Of a stretch of DNA of 64,000 bases, positions 8,069 to 20,823 are shown one piece after another. The DNA comes from an uncultured Coprococcus sp. (GTDB taxonomy: Bacteria; Bacillota; Clostridia; Lachnospirales; Lachnospiraceae). Both the position numbers and the translations under genes were made by a program. The notes under the pieces are model-generated. The model worked only from the letters and a program-made list of their open reading frames with translations, did not search any database and was not told the origin of the DNA. Location: assembly GCA_947626675.1 (NCBI GenBank), contig CANQTC010000012.1, positions 1 through 64,000 on the forward strand, read 5' to 3'. How positions within the stretch are numbered: the first letter of the stretch is position 1; every line of letters starts with the position of its first letter.

Positions 8069-8962
8069 TCAGCACATTGCCGCCGCACAAATACCTGCAA
8101 CTGCTCCATCGGAAACTGCTGTAGCCACCTGTCTTACCTTCTTAACGCATATATCACCTGCTGCAAATACTCCGGGAATTTCTGTCTGCATAGAAGTATC
8201 AACCGGAATATATCCTCCGTCCAGCTTCAATTCCGTATACATATCGGTATTGGGAACAATTCCTGCATATACAAAAACTCCACATTCTGCATCCTTTACT
8301 ACATGCTTATCACCGGTATTGTTATCTGTAAATTCAAGTTCTTCTGCCCTTTCGCTGCCATACACCGCTGTAAGACTTGAATGAGGCATAATCTCAATAT
8401 TATCATGCAAAGAAACTTTATCCTTAAACTCCTGTATGCATGCAAGCTCATCTTCCACACATACAATCGTTACTTTTCCGGCTATTTGGGCAAGATAAAG
8501 CGCCTCTTTAACCGCACCATCGGCTCCGCCAATAACATATACATTCTTTCCCTTGTAATCAGGACCATCCTTTGGCGCATTTAACCTTACGCCTTTAAGA
8601 CTTTCTCCCGGGATTCCAAGCATACGGCCTGAACCGCCATTTGCCAAAATAACCGTTTTACATTCATAACTGTTTTTATCTGTAACGATTGTCTTTGTGC
8701 TGCCTGTAAGCTTTGTCTCTGTTACATTTTCATAGCATATCTCCACACCTGCACCAATAGCCTGCTCTTTCATTCGTTCTGCAAATGTCTTGCCTGACTC
8801 CTCTTTTATGATTGCCGTATAGTGTGTTACTGTTGAAACAGTTCCAATCAAACCGCCAACCTGATTTTTTTCCAATACAAGAACTTTTTTACCTCTGCTT
8901 TTTCCATAAATAGCTGCGCTTATGCCTGCCGGTCCGGCTCCAATAATAATAATATCGTACAT
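8069..8962 (-). CDS. Thioredoxin-reductase-like FAD/NAD(P) oxidoreductase lacking the CxxC
   Basis: The product is 297 residues; AAGGAG lies nine bases before the ATG. It has the two-dinucleotide fold of low-molecular-weight thioredoxin reductases: GAGPAG at residues 8-13 binds FAD, GGADGA at about 155-160 is the NAD(P) site, and GVFAAGDI near the end is the second FAD motif. The redox-active CxxC expected between PGE and the NAD(P) motif is absent; that stretch reads RLNAPKDGPDYKG. So it cannot reduce thioredoxin by the usual mechanism. It could instead be a ferredoxin/flavodoxin reductase-like enzyme or deliver electrons to another partner. No thioredoxin or AhpC gene is adjacent. Confidence 0.85.
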   Translation of the reverse strand: MYDIIIIGAGPAGISAAIYGKSRGKKVLVLEKNQVGGLIGTVSTVTHYTAIIKEESGKTFAERMKEQAIGAGVEICYENVTETKLTGSTKTIVTDKNSYECKTVILANGGSGRMLGIPGESLKGVRLNAPKDGPDYKGKNVYVIGGADGAVKEALYLAQIAGKVTIVCVEDELACIQEFKDKVSLHDNIEIMPHSSLTAVYGSERAEELEFTDNNTGDKHVVKDAECGVFVYAGIVPNTDMYTELKLDGGYIPVDTSMQTEIPGVFAAGDICVKKVRQVATAVSDGAVAGICAAAMC

Positions 8963-9352
8963 TTTTATAGACTCCTTCTTGTTTCTTAATTTTCTAATAT
9001 ATTTCTTATAACAAAACGGACTTACCCATCTATTATCCTAACACCTTTTTCTGTCGTAATTTTAAGACAGGGTTCAAGTATATGTTCTTACTAAACTTAC
9101 TATAATAAATTTTACCATTTACATCGTGTTCATACAATAAATTTTACACAATTTCATATAACAATATTTTATGGATTAAAAAATAATTATTAAGAACATC
9201 TAAATATGGCAGGAAGGCTTAATAGTCTTTTAATATTTTCTGTTACCCTATCATCATATTTTATAAAAATAAACTTTTTTATAAAAAATACTGTGTATTT
9301 TCTCCAATATACTTTATAATATAAATAAAAATAAAAAACCAAGGAGATTATT
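8963..9352. other. AT-rich divergent intergenic region upstream of carB
   Basis: These 390 bases separate the divergent flavoprotein and carB genes. They are very A/T-rich. I see a TATAAT at 9315-9320, 33 bases before carB, but no convincing -35 box, and a short direct repeat (ATAAATTTTAC) near 9105 and 9142. I recognise no riboswitch, PyrR-type leader or small gene. Confidence 0.4.
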
Positions 9353-12580
<3,228 letters not shown>

Positions 12581-12629
12581 ACGATATAAGCAACCAAAAA
12601 TATAATCATTCAATAATGAAAAACAAAAC

Positions 12630-12681
12630 AGCCATCTGTTGTTATCAAAATACTCCTGATAACAACAGATGGCTGAACTTT
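12630..12681. terminator. Strong bidirectional terminator, carB / ABC operon
   Basis: A perfect 18-bp stem pairs 12630-12647 with 12657-12674 around a 9-base loop. T-runs follow on the plus strand and A-runs precede it, so it can end both carB and the convergent minus-strand ABC operon. Confidence 0.92.
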
Positions 12682-12698
12682 TTATTACCTTTCGTCTT

Positions 12699-13376
12699 TT
12701 ATTTTGATAAAATAGCACCATCCTTAATATGCATAATCCAATCGGCATAATCTGCCATCTGGCTGTCATGCGTTACCATAATAATCGTCTGCTGATGGAT
12801 ATCCGATGCTTCTCTTAATAATTCCGCTACATTTTCTGCACTTTCTGCGTCAAGATTACCTGTCGGCTCATCTGCAAATATAACAGCAGGTTCTATCGCT
12901 AACGCTCTTGCAATAGACACCCTTTGCTGCTCGCCGCCTGACATTTCCTCCGGAAACTTATCCCTGCAATGCTCAATCCCCAATTCTTCCATAATCCCCA
13001 TAATTTTTTCTGGCTCTTCTTTCCTGCCATCTAAATGAATCGGCAGAATAATATTTTCATAAGCAGTATACTCATTAAAAAGATTATAATCCTGATAAAT
13101 AAAACCAATATGGTTTCTGCGGAATTTTGCAAGTTTGGTATCACCCATTTCTGCAATCTTTTCCCCATTAATCATGACCTCTCCCGTATCCGGTACGTCA
13201 AGACCTGCCAATACACGAAGAAGCGTCGATTTTCCCGAACCGCTTTTTCCGATAATCGAAACAAATTCGCCTTTTTTAAAGCTCATACTGCATTGCTTCA
13301 GCGCAGGTACAGGTACTTTTCCGGTATATGTCCGGCTGATATTATTCGCCTCTAATACAACTTTTTCTTTATCCAT
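12699..13376 (-). CDS. ABC transporter ATP-binding protein (BceA/MacB/LolD type)
   Basis: The product is 225 residues. The ATG at 13376 has AGGAGG directly upstream, and its first bases overlap the permease stop by eight bases, implying translational coupling. Walker A is GKSGSGKSTL, the Q-loop IYQDYNLF, the signature MSGGEQQRVSIARAL, Walker B VIFADEPTGNLD and the switch His is in MVTHDSQ. The MSGGEQQR signature and DEPTGNLD are typical of the lipoprotein/peptide-extruding MacB-LolD-Bce branch. With the adjacent 878-residue FtsX-type permease and upstream two-component genes it probably forms a sensor-transporter pair against antimicrobial peptides or envelope stress. Confidence 0.93.
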   Translation of the reverse strand: MDKEKVVLEANNISRTYTGKVPVPALKQCSMSFKKGEFVSIIGKSGSGKSTLLRVLAGLDVPDTGEVMINGEKIAEMGDTKLAKFRRNHIGFIYQDYNLFNEYTAYENIILPIHLDGRKEEPEKIMGIMEELGIEHCRDKFPEEMSGGEQQRVSIARALAIEPAVIFADEPTGNLDAESAENVAELLREASDIHQQTIIMVTHDSQMADYADWIMHIKDGAILSK

Positions 13377-16005
13377 CGATTTCCTCCTTATACGACTGAT
13401 AACATTTCCTTGCAAATAGTAAATGTAATGTTCCTAAACATATTATCAGCAGCAATATTACAGAACCCCACAGTCCGATACTAACCTTATCCAGTATCTC
13501 ATAAGCGACATAATTGGCTTTTGTGGTATATGGAATGAGCAATCCCAGCCGGTAAGATACAGTCATAATGATATTATCCGTATTTTCACGCCATAAACCA
13601 TATGCAAGGATACAAAGTGCTGCCGGAACAGACCACAGATAGAACATTCCTTCCTTTATCCCACGCCAAACCGCCATGCGGCATATCGATTTTCCCGATA
13701 ATCCCATATGATGAAGCCGCATATAGCTTTTTCTTTCACTCTGGTACAAATCTTTTAACATATATCCGCGAATAAGCATAAATACGATGATGAGCATCAG
13801 ACTAAGGCTTCCATACAACACGCCGGTCTGTACCAGTTTATGATATGTATTTTCCAGCATTTCAAAATCAGTATCAAAAATCAGACTATCTCTTACTGCC
13901 ATAACAGATAACTGTTTTGCAACTGCCTGCTTATCTGTATTCTGCTTCAAAGTTATTCCTGCCTCATTATATCCCCACGATATACCATCCTGTTCTGCAA
14001 CCTTCTGTCCAAGCGCCTCGCTTCCCAGATAACAAAAACTATTCCACCATCCATACTGTAATCCTGCCAATATCTTATTGCTATAGACAATTCCTGCAAT
14101 TTCAGCTTCTACATCACCATTTTTTGTAGAAATCTTTATGCTTTTGCCCGGCTGAAGGCCATTTTCACTTGCAATAATTGCCTGCGGATCACTATCATCA
14201 CCAAACGATAAACACAATAATATCTGTTCTCCGTTCAGGAACTTCTCGTAATCAGCGCCTTCCCAGGTTATCTGCTCTTTAAAATCCGCCCACACTTTTC
14301 CGGCATCGTGATAATATGTTGTGCAATATAATTGATAGGTCTCATATTCTTCTCTTTTATCTTCCGGCATATCATCCATATAAGTCCGCTGATACCATCC
14401 GCGATAGGGTGATTTTTCCTTTCCTTCCCATGAAATATTATGACTGTTGTCTATTGTCGTATAAAAAACATCCGCAACTTCCGGCAGCTGCTCAATACTC
14501 TTTTTTGTTTTCTCTGATATGCAGGATTTCATGGTCTTAAATTCTATACCTACACTGCACTTAAAATCAGAACTATTTGTGCTGATATATTCAATATCTT
14601 TTTGTTCCCTGGGTGCTTCTAAAGAAACATCATAATAATCGGCCCGTTCTATCTGATAAATTGAATATTCATGTGTTATCTGCGCCATACAGCAAAACGA
14701 AATCACACAAACAGATATTCCTACTATTTTTATACAGGTATTTTGAAAAGGGTGAAGCATATTTTTTCTTTTTACAAGCATCCTGATTCCAATATGTCTG
14801 TTTTTCTGACTGTCTTTTGCGATTCTTCTCTTCGTCTTTTGCCCAATCGATATCTGACCTTCATATACATGATTGCTTTTTAAAAAACATTGTGAAATGC
14901 TGATTGATATTGCAAATGTACCGAATACGGCACATAATATCTCAGCAAATTCTACGAAATGAAAGGCAAAAAAATACTCGTACGCATGCGTTGAAGCGAT
15001 TATCACGATAATACCCATACAGACAGCATAAGAAAGAATAATCCCCAAAATACCGGCAGGTAAAACGGTAATCAGCATCTCATAAACAGCCATCTTATGA
15101 ATCTGCCATTTGGAAGCGCCAATACATCGGAGTCTGTAATAAAAACCTCTCCTTTTTTTCTGATAAGATGCTATCAGATACACCATAGCACAGCTTCCCA
15201 TAATGACAATTACATATAGAATATTCCTTCCGACCTCTTTACTGCCCCATATCTCATGCTCATAAACAAAACTGTTATAAAACATGATGATGTCCCCGGA
15301 GGACTCTGAACTATATTTTTCAAGAAGCGCATTATAAAATTCATTTGCATCAATATTTTTATATTCCGGTTTCAGGCTTTGGAATGTATACGTTTTATAC
15401 TCACAGTCCAAATCACCGATTCCTGCTTCATTTAATATGGCATTTGGCATATATCCGCCGCATGACCACCTCGCCGTATAATTTTGAATTGTTCCTACCA
15501 GTGTATATGTATGATTGCTGTATTCCTGGGATTTATGCTTTGCCCTCCGTTTTGCAACATCATAGTATTTGCCATATGTAAGCGTAATCTTCTGTCCCAG
15601 TTCATAGGAATAACCAAGACGCTCCAGCACAGATAATTCCATCGCAATTTCATCCGGTTTTTCCGGCATCCTGCCCTCATACATTACGATATTTCCCATA
15701 TCACAGACATCCTTTGACAGCCACCCGGCATAATATCCGGTTTCTTCCTGCTCGTCATAAATACCAATACCCGATATGGCATCACCTGCCTGTTCAAGAT
15801 ATGGATGCGAAGGAGCAATTCCTCCTTTTTCAGAACAAAGAAACCATTTCCCATAATTTTTATAATCTGCCTGTCTCTGATAAGCGCTCATCTGGCTATG
15901 ATAGAGTATTGAAGCGCATACAAATACACTGATTAAAAATGCCATTATCGTAATCCTGTATATTTGTTTCCTTCTGCGTTTTCTGCTGATACGAAGTAAC
16001 TGCAT
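13369..16005 (-). CDS. FtsX/MacB-type ABC transporter permease
   Basis: The product is 878 residues, with AAAGGAGG upstream of the ATG. There is one N-terminal membrane segment (residues 19-36), a large extracytoplasmic region, a three-segment FtsX-type membrane block around 280-400, a second membrane segment near 440 with another long extracytoplasmic domain of about 260 residues, and a final FtsX block at 735-870. This duplicated layout is that of large Bce- or Mac-like permeases which pull on substrates in the outer leaflet instead of pumping through a channel. Its ATPase follows with overlap, and a sensor kinase gene ends 54 bases upstream. The substrate is unknown. Confidence 0.88.
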   Translation of the reverse strand: MQLLRISRKRRRKQIYRITIMAFLISVFVCASILYHSQMSAYQRQADYKNYGKWFLCSEKGGIAPSHPYLEQAGDAISGIGIYDEQEETGYYAGWLSKDVCDMGNIVMYEGRMPEKPDEIAMELSVLERLGYSYELGQKITLTYGKYYDVAKRRAKHKSQEYSNHTYTLVGTIQNYTARWSCGGYMPNAILNEAGIGDLDCEYKTYTFQSLKPEYKNIDANEFYNALLEKYSSESSGDIIMFYNSFVYEHEIWGSKEVGRNILYVIVIMGSCAMVYLIASYQKKRRGFYYRLRCIGASKWQIHKMAVYEMLITVLPAGILGIILSYAVCMGIIVIIASTHAYEYFFAFHFVEFAEILCAVFGTFAISISISQCFLKSNHVYEGQISIGQKTKRRIAKDSQKNRHIGIRMLVKRKNMLHPFQNTCIKIVGISVCVISFCCMAQITHEYSIYQIERADYYDVSLEAPREQKDIEYISTNSSDFKCSVGIEFKTMKSCISEKTKKSIEQLPEVADVFYTTIDNSHNISWEGKEKSPYRGWYQRTYMDDMPEDKREEYETYQLYCTTYYHDAGKVWADFKEQITWEGADYEKFLNGEQILLCLSFGDDSDPQAIIASENGLQPGKSIKISTKNGDVEAEIAGIVYSNKILAGLQYGWWNSFCYLGSEALGQKVAEQDGISWGYNEAGITLKQNTDKQAVAKQLSVMAVRDSLIFDTDFEMLENTYHKLVQTGVLYGSLSLMLIIVFMLIRGYMLKDLYQSERKSYMRLHHMGLSGKSICRMAVWRGIKEGMFYLWSVPAALCILAYGLWRENTDNIIMTVSYRLGLLIPYTTKANYVAYEILDKVSIGLWGSVILLLIICLGTLHLLFARKCYQSYKEEIDG

Positions 16006-16059
16006 ATATCATATCCTCCTTTCTTGCTTACAGCATAGCAGGCATTTCTTACAAGAACC

Positions 16060-17229
16060 TTACGAAATTAATTTATTTTTCTGCTTTAATTGATATTTTG
16101 GAATTTTTATTTCAATCTGACATCCGCCATATTCTGCATCATGAACAAGAATATCACCGCCATGAGCAGATATTACCAGATACGATAAATGAAGCCCTAT
16201 TCCCGTACTGTCATTTTTCTTTCCCGAACCAATATAATACCTGTCAAACAAATGCTTTTGCTCCTCTTTTGTAATACCAACACCCATATCATACACATTC
16301 AGATACACAAAATCCTTCGATGCAGATAATTCAACCTTTACTTTTCCATATACCAGTCCATTTGAAATGATATTTTCTACTGCCTCTATCAACCATTCCC
16401 TGTCTGCATGAATTTCAAACAGTGATTCGTTTTCTCCCTCATCTATGTATTCCTCGGTTACTTTTGTCTCTACTTCCTCATAATCAGCCTTTATATCCTG
16501 CAGCACTTCACGCATATCCATAATATTTTTTGAAAAATGTAATTTTCCTGATTGAAGCCTGGCTGTATGAAGAAGCGTCATAATGAATTTTTTAATTTTT
16601 TCAATATGCAGCAAGGACCTGTCTATCTTCCTCTGACTCTGATTTTTATCTGATAAATCAATCGTTTCCAGATTCATCATAATACTGGATAAAGGCGTCT
16701 TAATCTGATGTGCCACATTTTCCATAAAAGTCTGTAAATCCTGTTCTCTTTCCTGATAATATGTTTTCATCTGTTCCTTTTCTTCTGTCAGATGTTTCAA
16801 CTCATAATTCATATCTGTTTCTTTTCTTTTCAGTACATTTTCTTTCCTGAATAATAAAATGCAGATACCGCTTAAAAGGAGAACAAAAAATATACTCGTC
16901 AAAAAGCAGACCGATACCGGCATGAATTGTTCGTTTAATAGCGAAAACCCATCTTTTGTATATCCGTTCCGAATAGCGGCAGTCATTCCAAGCTCCATCA
17001 TATCCTGTCTGCTGCCGGCATCTGTTTTTCCGCCACAAAATAGCTGCGCCATTATCTGCTCTGCCATTTCCTCATTCTGTGAATAAGCGCAGCCGATGAT
17101 ACATTGCATCTGATTTTTATAATGCACTCTTACCATCCAGATACTGAAAATGGCGCTGATACCGAATAAAAAAATCAGACAAAACAGTATCCCATTTTGC
17201 CTTCTTAAAGAAATTTGTCTATTGTTCAT
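16060..17229 (-). CDS. Sensor histidine kinase
   Basis: The product is 389 residues, starting at the ATG at 17229 inside the last codons of the response regulator gene (11-base overlap, GGAG upstream). Two membrane segments (about residues 14-34 and 108-128) enclose a roughly 70-residue extracellular loop. A short coiled coil leads to the dimerisation/phosphoacceptor helix ENVAHQIKTPLSSI (His), then the HATPase domain with N, G1 (DMGVGI), F (LFDRYY) and G2 (GIGLHLS) boxes. The loop is larger than in the intramembrane-sensing BceS kinases, so it may bind a ligand directly. It forms a cognate pair with the upstream regulator and probably controls the downstream ABC genes. Confidence 0.93.
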   Translation of the reverse strand: MNNRQISLRRQNGILFCLIFLFGISAIFSIWMVRVHYKNQMQCIIGCAYSQNEEMAEQIMAQLFCGGKTDAGSRQDMMELGMTAAIRNGYTKDGFSLLNEQFMPVSVCFLTSIFFVLLLSGICILLFRKENVLKRKETDMNYELKHLTEEKEQMKTYYQEREQDLQTFMENVAHQIKTPLSSIMMNLETIDLSDKNQSQRKIDRSLLHIEKIKKFIMTLLHTARLQSGKLHFSKNIMDMREVLQDIKADYEEVETKVTEEYIDEGENESLFEIHADREWLIEAVENIISNGLVYGKVKVELSASKDFVYLNVYDMGVGITKEEQKHLFDRYYIGSGKKNDSTGIGLHLSYLVISAHGGDILVHDAEYGGCQIEIKIPKYQLKQKNKLIS

Positions 17230-17926
17230 TTCTGACCATCTCCTTCCAGCGGTAGCCAATTCCACGAATCGTTTCTATATAGCTGTTTCCCTGATATTTT
17301 CCAAGCTTTCGTCTAAGACGGCTGATTTCTACCGACAGTGTATTATCATCTACAAATGTTCCATTAACATCCCATATTCTTTCTAATAATATATCACGCG
17401 TAAGCAGAATACCGGTATTCTCCAGAAAAATCTGAAGCAGCCGGTATTCTATCTTTTTTAATACAATCTCTTTATCCTTACAAAATAATTTTGCCGTATG
17501 CTTTTCAAATCGCAAATCTCCGCTGTAAATAACAGTATCCGCATCCTTTTTTTCACTATTTTTATGATACCGTCTTAAGTTTGCTTCCATCCTGTGAAGC
17601 AGTTCTCCGGCCCGGAATGGTTTTGTAATATAATCATCACAACCCATTTGAAGCCCTTTGATAACCGATGCTTCATCATCCATAGCGGTGACAAAAATCA
17701 CAGGGACATCCGCCGCTTTCCTGATGTTTTCCAGAAGCTCATATCCAAACCCATCCTCCAGCAGAACGTCCAGTATATAACCGTCAAACATCTTTTGTTT
17801 CATGATTTCATTTGCCTTCGCTATACCGGAACAGGCAGTCACCCTGTATTGATTTTGTTCAAATAATTCCTGCAGCCCCTGCAGAATATCTTCTTCATCC
17901 TCAACAATTAAAATATTCCAACTCAT
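17219..17926 (-). CDS. OmpR/PhoB-family response regulator
   Basis: The product is 235 residues. The receiver domain (1-115) has the acidic pocket EDEED, phospho-acceptor Asp in YILDVLLEDGFG, Thr in VIFVTAMDDEA and Lys in YITKPF. The winged-helix DNA-binding domain (about 130-230) ends with the typical GIGYRW motif. It is the first gene of a four-gene minus-strand run: regulator, kinase, permease, ATPase. This layout suggests autoregulation and induction of the transporter. Confidence 0.95.
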   Translation of the reverse strand: MSWNILIVEDEEDILQGLQELFEQNQYRVTACSGIAKANEIMKQKMFDGYILDVLLEDGFGYELLENIRKAADVPVIFVTAMDDEASVIKGLQMGCDDYITKPFRAGELLHRMEANLRRYHKNSEKKDADTVIYSGDLRFEKHTAKLFCKDKEIVLKKIEYRLLQIFLENTGILLTRDILLERIWDVNGTFVDDNTLSVEISRLRRKLGKYQGNSYIETIRGIGYRWKEMVRNEQ

Positions 17927-17963
17927 GATATGATTTTGCTCCCCTTCATTATTATCGGTTCAC

Positions 17964-17992
17964 ATTATATCATATCCCCATCTTTCTTACCA
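17964..17992 (-). promoter_or_regulatory. Candidate promoter of the two-component/ABC operon
   Basis: On the minus strand, TATAAT at 17969-17964 is preceded by TGA (extended -10). The -35 region at 17 bases spacing (TGGTAA) is poor. It lies 38 bases upstream of the regulator start. Confidence 0.45.
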
Positions 17993-18013
17993 TCTTGTGC
18001 AATGATATTTAAG

Positions 18014-19246
18014 TTATCCTTTTACTACGCCAACCGTCTTAAGCTTTCTGATTGGTGTAACGATATCTGATTGCTGTGCCATCACCATATCAATATCCTT
18101 ATAGGCAAACCGACATTCTTCTGCAACATCATTTTTCTTGCGTTTTCCAAGTACAACACCATGTTCTTTCAAATCTACCATGACTTGTTCTGTTGTAAAT
18201 GCTTTCATAGCGCCGCTTCTCGAATAGCATCTGCCTGCGCCATGAGATGAGGTACAGAACGACTCTTTATTTCCCTTACCTTCTACGACATAACTGTACG
18301 AGCCCATCGCACCCGGTATTACAGCCAGTTCTCCCTCCCGTACTCTTGTAGCGCCTTTTCTATGTACCCAGACATTTGCATCATAATGATTTTCCAAAGC
18401 TGCATAGTTATGATGACAATTAATCTCATCTCCAAATTCTACAGTCAGGTCTGTATGCTTCTCTATGATTTCTTTTAGAATTTCACAGGTTTTAGAAAGC
18501 ATATGAGCGCGATTTTCAAAGGCATAGTCCAGTGCAAGCTTCATCCAGTTAATATACTGCTTCCCCTCCTCTGAATGAACGGGAAGAAATGCAAGATGAT
18601 AATCGTCAGGTACTGCACTGTACCACTTCCGGTTCTGTACTCTTGCCTTCTCATGAAAATAATCACAGATTGATTTTCCGAGGTGGCGGCTGCCGGAATG
18701 AAGCATAATACACAGATATCCATTCTGGTCCTCCTGAAGCTCGATAAAATGATTTCCTCCGCCTAAGCTTCCGACCTGATAATAACCGTCTTCAATCAGT
18801 GGAACTAATTCTTTATCTACCTCATATTTTTCCATTTCCTGTTTTGCAGTGTCAAGCACCACTGACGTCTGCTTTTCCTTATATCGCTCCTGGTTCAGCG
18901 GAATATTTCTCATAACCGCACCAATAACGGACTGTATTATCGTGCCGTTTCCCGTCTGAATATCTTTGATATCAGACATCTTTATATTCGTTGATATAAA
19001 ATCCATTCCACAGCCTATATCTACGCCTACAGCATTTGGAATAATCACATCTTTTGCAGCAATAACTCCGCCGATAGGCATCCCTTTTCCTGCATGTGTA
19101 TCCGGCATCAGACATACCCATTTATGAATAAACGGAAGATTTGCCAAATGATATGCCTGCTCAATGCAGTTTTCCTCAATCTGACTTTCATTCTCCAACC
19201 AAACCTTTATCGGATATTTTGTTTTATCATTATAAATTACAAACAT
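18014..19246 (-). CDS. rtcB: RNA-splicing ligase RtcB
   Basis: The product is 410 residues; the ATG at 19246 has AAGAGGTG upstream, and nine earlier in-frame codons are ignored. RtcB seals RNA 2',3'-cyclic phosphate or 3'-phosphate ends to 5'-OH ends using GTP and Mn2+, healing cleaved tRNA and rRNA. Diagnostic motifs are present: PDTHAGKGMPIGG, GVDIGCGMDF (metal-binding Asp and Cys), LGGGNHFIEL, HSGSRHLG, the CHHNYA His pair, and the guanylylation region SSHGAGRCYSR. The upstream DUF2828 gene ends 19 bases before this start, so the two are co-transcribed together with the tRNA-like RNA further upstream. No RtcA cyclase, archease or RtcR is visible in the window. Confidence 0.96.
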   Translation of the reverse strand: MFVIYNDKTKYPIKVWLENESQIEENCIEQAYHLANLPFIHKWVCLMPDTHAGKGMPIGGVIAAKDVIIPNAVGVDIGCGMDFISTNIKMSDIKDIQTGNGTIIQSVIGAVMRNIPLNQERYKEKQTSVVLDTAKQEMEKYEVDKELVPLIEDGYYQVGSLGGGNHFIELQEDQNGYLCIMLHSGSRHLGKSICDYFHEKARVQNRKWYSAVPDDYHLAFLPVHSEEGKQYINWMKLALDYAFENRAHMLSKTCEILKEIIEKHTDLTVEFGDEINCHHNYAALENHYDANVWVHRKGATRVREGELAVIPGAMGSYSYVVEGKGNKESFCTSSHGAGRCYSRSGAMKAFTTEQVMVDLKEHGVVLGKRKKNDVAEECRFAYKDIDMVMAQQSDIVTPIRKLKTVGVVKG

Positions 19247-19265
19247 AACATTCACCTCTTTTTTA

Positions 19266-20717
19266 TTATGCAATCGTTATACAGTTATATCTTTCTTTAT
19301 TAATTACACTTTCCATGTATTCCACAGGTGTCATGCCTACAGCGCCAAGCAGCTGCTTAAAGACTGCTGCAGACTGACCGCTGCAAAGCTGTACGCCCTT
19401 TCTTGCGCTGTCAGCATGAAATACATTGTTTCTGCTGTTTACATTCCAAAATACAATATTCGGTATCTTATATCCATACTTTTCAAATCTCTCTTTCATT
19501 TTATCATAGAAGCTCCAACTATGATTACCGCAATAATCGATTTCCATATCAGACACTACGATAATGGACTTTGGCATTTCAGCCGGTGAGACATTGCCCT
19601 TTACCGCAATTTCCAGTACTTTATCAAATGCACGCTTGAGGTCTGTACGCATTCCCCAGTCTGCCTTACTCATATTCTTCACTTTCTGGGCAAGCGTAGC
19701 CCCCTTTAACAATTCAATCTTTGGACTGCTGCTAAATGTCATAAACATATTGTGGTATGCACCCACATTCCGTTCTGCAAAGTAAATCGCAAGTCCTATC
19801 GATGTTGCCATAGGTCTGCCATACATCGAGCCTGATACATCTGCCATAACAACAGCATTTGTACCTTTTTCAACATAATCAGGCAGTTGTCTCCACTGCG
19901 CCTCAAGTGATGAATCAGCATTGTCATAGAATAAAATTTTTTCTACAATATCATAAGGATAAAGAGTTGCAGAATGAATCTTCTGCTTTCCCTCCAGTGC
20001 ATTACCGACAAATTCTGAATAACGTTCAGCATCATGTCTCATAAATGCATCACGATAAATCAGCATTGACCTGCCGGGTACTTTTGAATATGTAATATCA
20101 GCCCATCTGTTTTCAGACATAAGACCTTCAACAACATTAATATGCTTTCTCATACGTCTGACAATTCGTTTAAAATCATATACCGAAAAACCAAGCTTAT
20201 GGGCTGTAAGAATACCAAGCTTTCTTGTTGAATCAGAGCTTGCATCTGCCGTCTTAATCCACTTTGCCAGAAGTGAAACTTCATTACCTGCGTTAAGATT
20301 TGCAAAATCCTCTTCAAACTGCGCTTTCATTACCTGCCACATATTCTCCTCAAGCGGTGTACCAATAAGTGAATACAAATCATCATATCTGCCGAATACC
20401 CCAATCAGAGCAAGATTATTGATAAGTGCTTCCTGATGATTTTCAGCCATGTACCGAATCAATTTTCTAAATACACTTCTTTCGCCAAGACCATTTCTTA
20501 TATCTCTCGCATAAAATACAATCTTTACAGCAAATAACGGATTTTCTGCAAAAGCCTCTTCAAATAAAGTATAAATTCTGTCATCGTCTGCCTGTCTCAG
20601 CGAACCAATCGTGGAAAATAAATCCAGACAGGCATCCCCAGTTGAATTTAAGGCAACTGCACCATTTTCTGTTTTTGTAAAAGTTCCTGCTCTTCTCATT
20701 TCATCTGCAAAATTCAT
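19266..20717 (-). CDS. DUF2828-family protein: TROVE/Ro60-like helical repeat plus VWA domain
   Basis: The product is 483 residues; AAAGGAGTGG lies six bases before the ATG. The N-terminal 260 residues match DUF2828, a relative of the TROVE domain of Ro60/Rsr: ALNSTGDACLDLF, then FYARDIRNGLGER, SLLAKWIKTADASS, and RMRKHINVVEGLMSENRW with YSKVPGRSM. The C-terminal part is a von Willebrand A domain with an intact MIDAS: DVSGSM (about residue 293), the Thr in MRTDL and the Asp in VVSDMEID. In Ro60 this two-part architecture forms a ring that binds misfolded RNA and Y RNA. The gene sits between a tRNA-like RNA and RtcB, mirroring the rsr-yrl-rtcB arrangement known in Salmonella. RNA binding by this protein is inferred, not seen. 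Confidence 0.88.
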   Translation of the reverse strand: MNFADEMRRAGTFTKTENGAVALNSTGDACLDLFSTIGSLRQADDDRIYTLFEEAFAENPLFAVKIVFYARDIRNGLGERSVFRKLIRYMAENHQEALINNLALIGVFGRYDDLYSLIGTPLEENMWQVMKAQFEEDFANLNAGNEVSLLAKWIKTADASSDSTRKLGILTAHKLGFSVYDFKRIVRRMRKHINVVEGLMSENRWADITYSKVPGRSMLIYRDAFMRHDAERYSEFVGNALEGKQKIHSATLYPYDIVEKILFYDNADSSLEAQWRQLPDYVEKGTNAVVMADVSGSMYGRPMATSIGLAIYFAERNVGAYHNMFMTFSSSPKIELLKGATLAQKVKNMSKADWGMRTDLKRAFDKVLEIAVKGNVSPAEMPKSIIVVSDMEIDYCGNHSWSFYDKMKERFEKYGYKIPNIVFWNVNSRNNVFHADSARKGVQLCSGQSAAVFKQLLGAVGMTPVEYMESVINKERYNCITIA

Positions 20718-20758
20718 TATTTTCCACTCCTTTGCTTGATTATGTATTTTATGTATCA

Positions 20759-20785
20759 GATATGCCCGGTTTAACTGGGCATATC
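20759..20785 (-). promoter_or_regulatory. Leader hairpin before the DUF2828 gene
   Basis: A perfect 9-bp stem (GATATGCCC with GGGCATATC, 9-base loop) sits between the tRNA-like RNA and the DUF2828 ribosome binding site, about 33 bases upstream of the latter. No T-run follows, so it is not a classic terminator. It could stabilise or mark the 3' end of the RNA, be a processing site, or impede translation. Confidence 0.6.
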
Positions 20786-20823
20786 CTTATATCATGACGC
20801 CTTTGTTTATATGATTGACAGTC

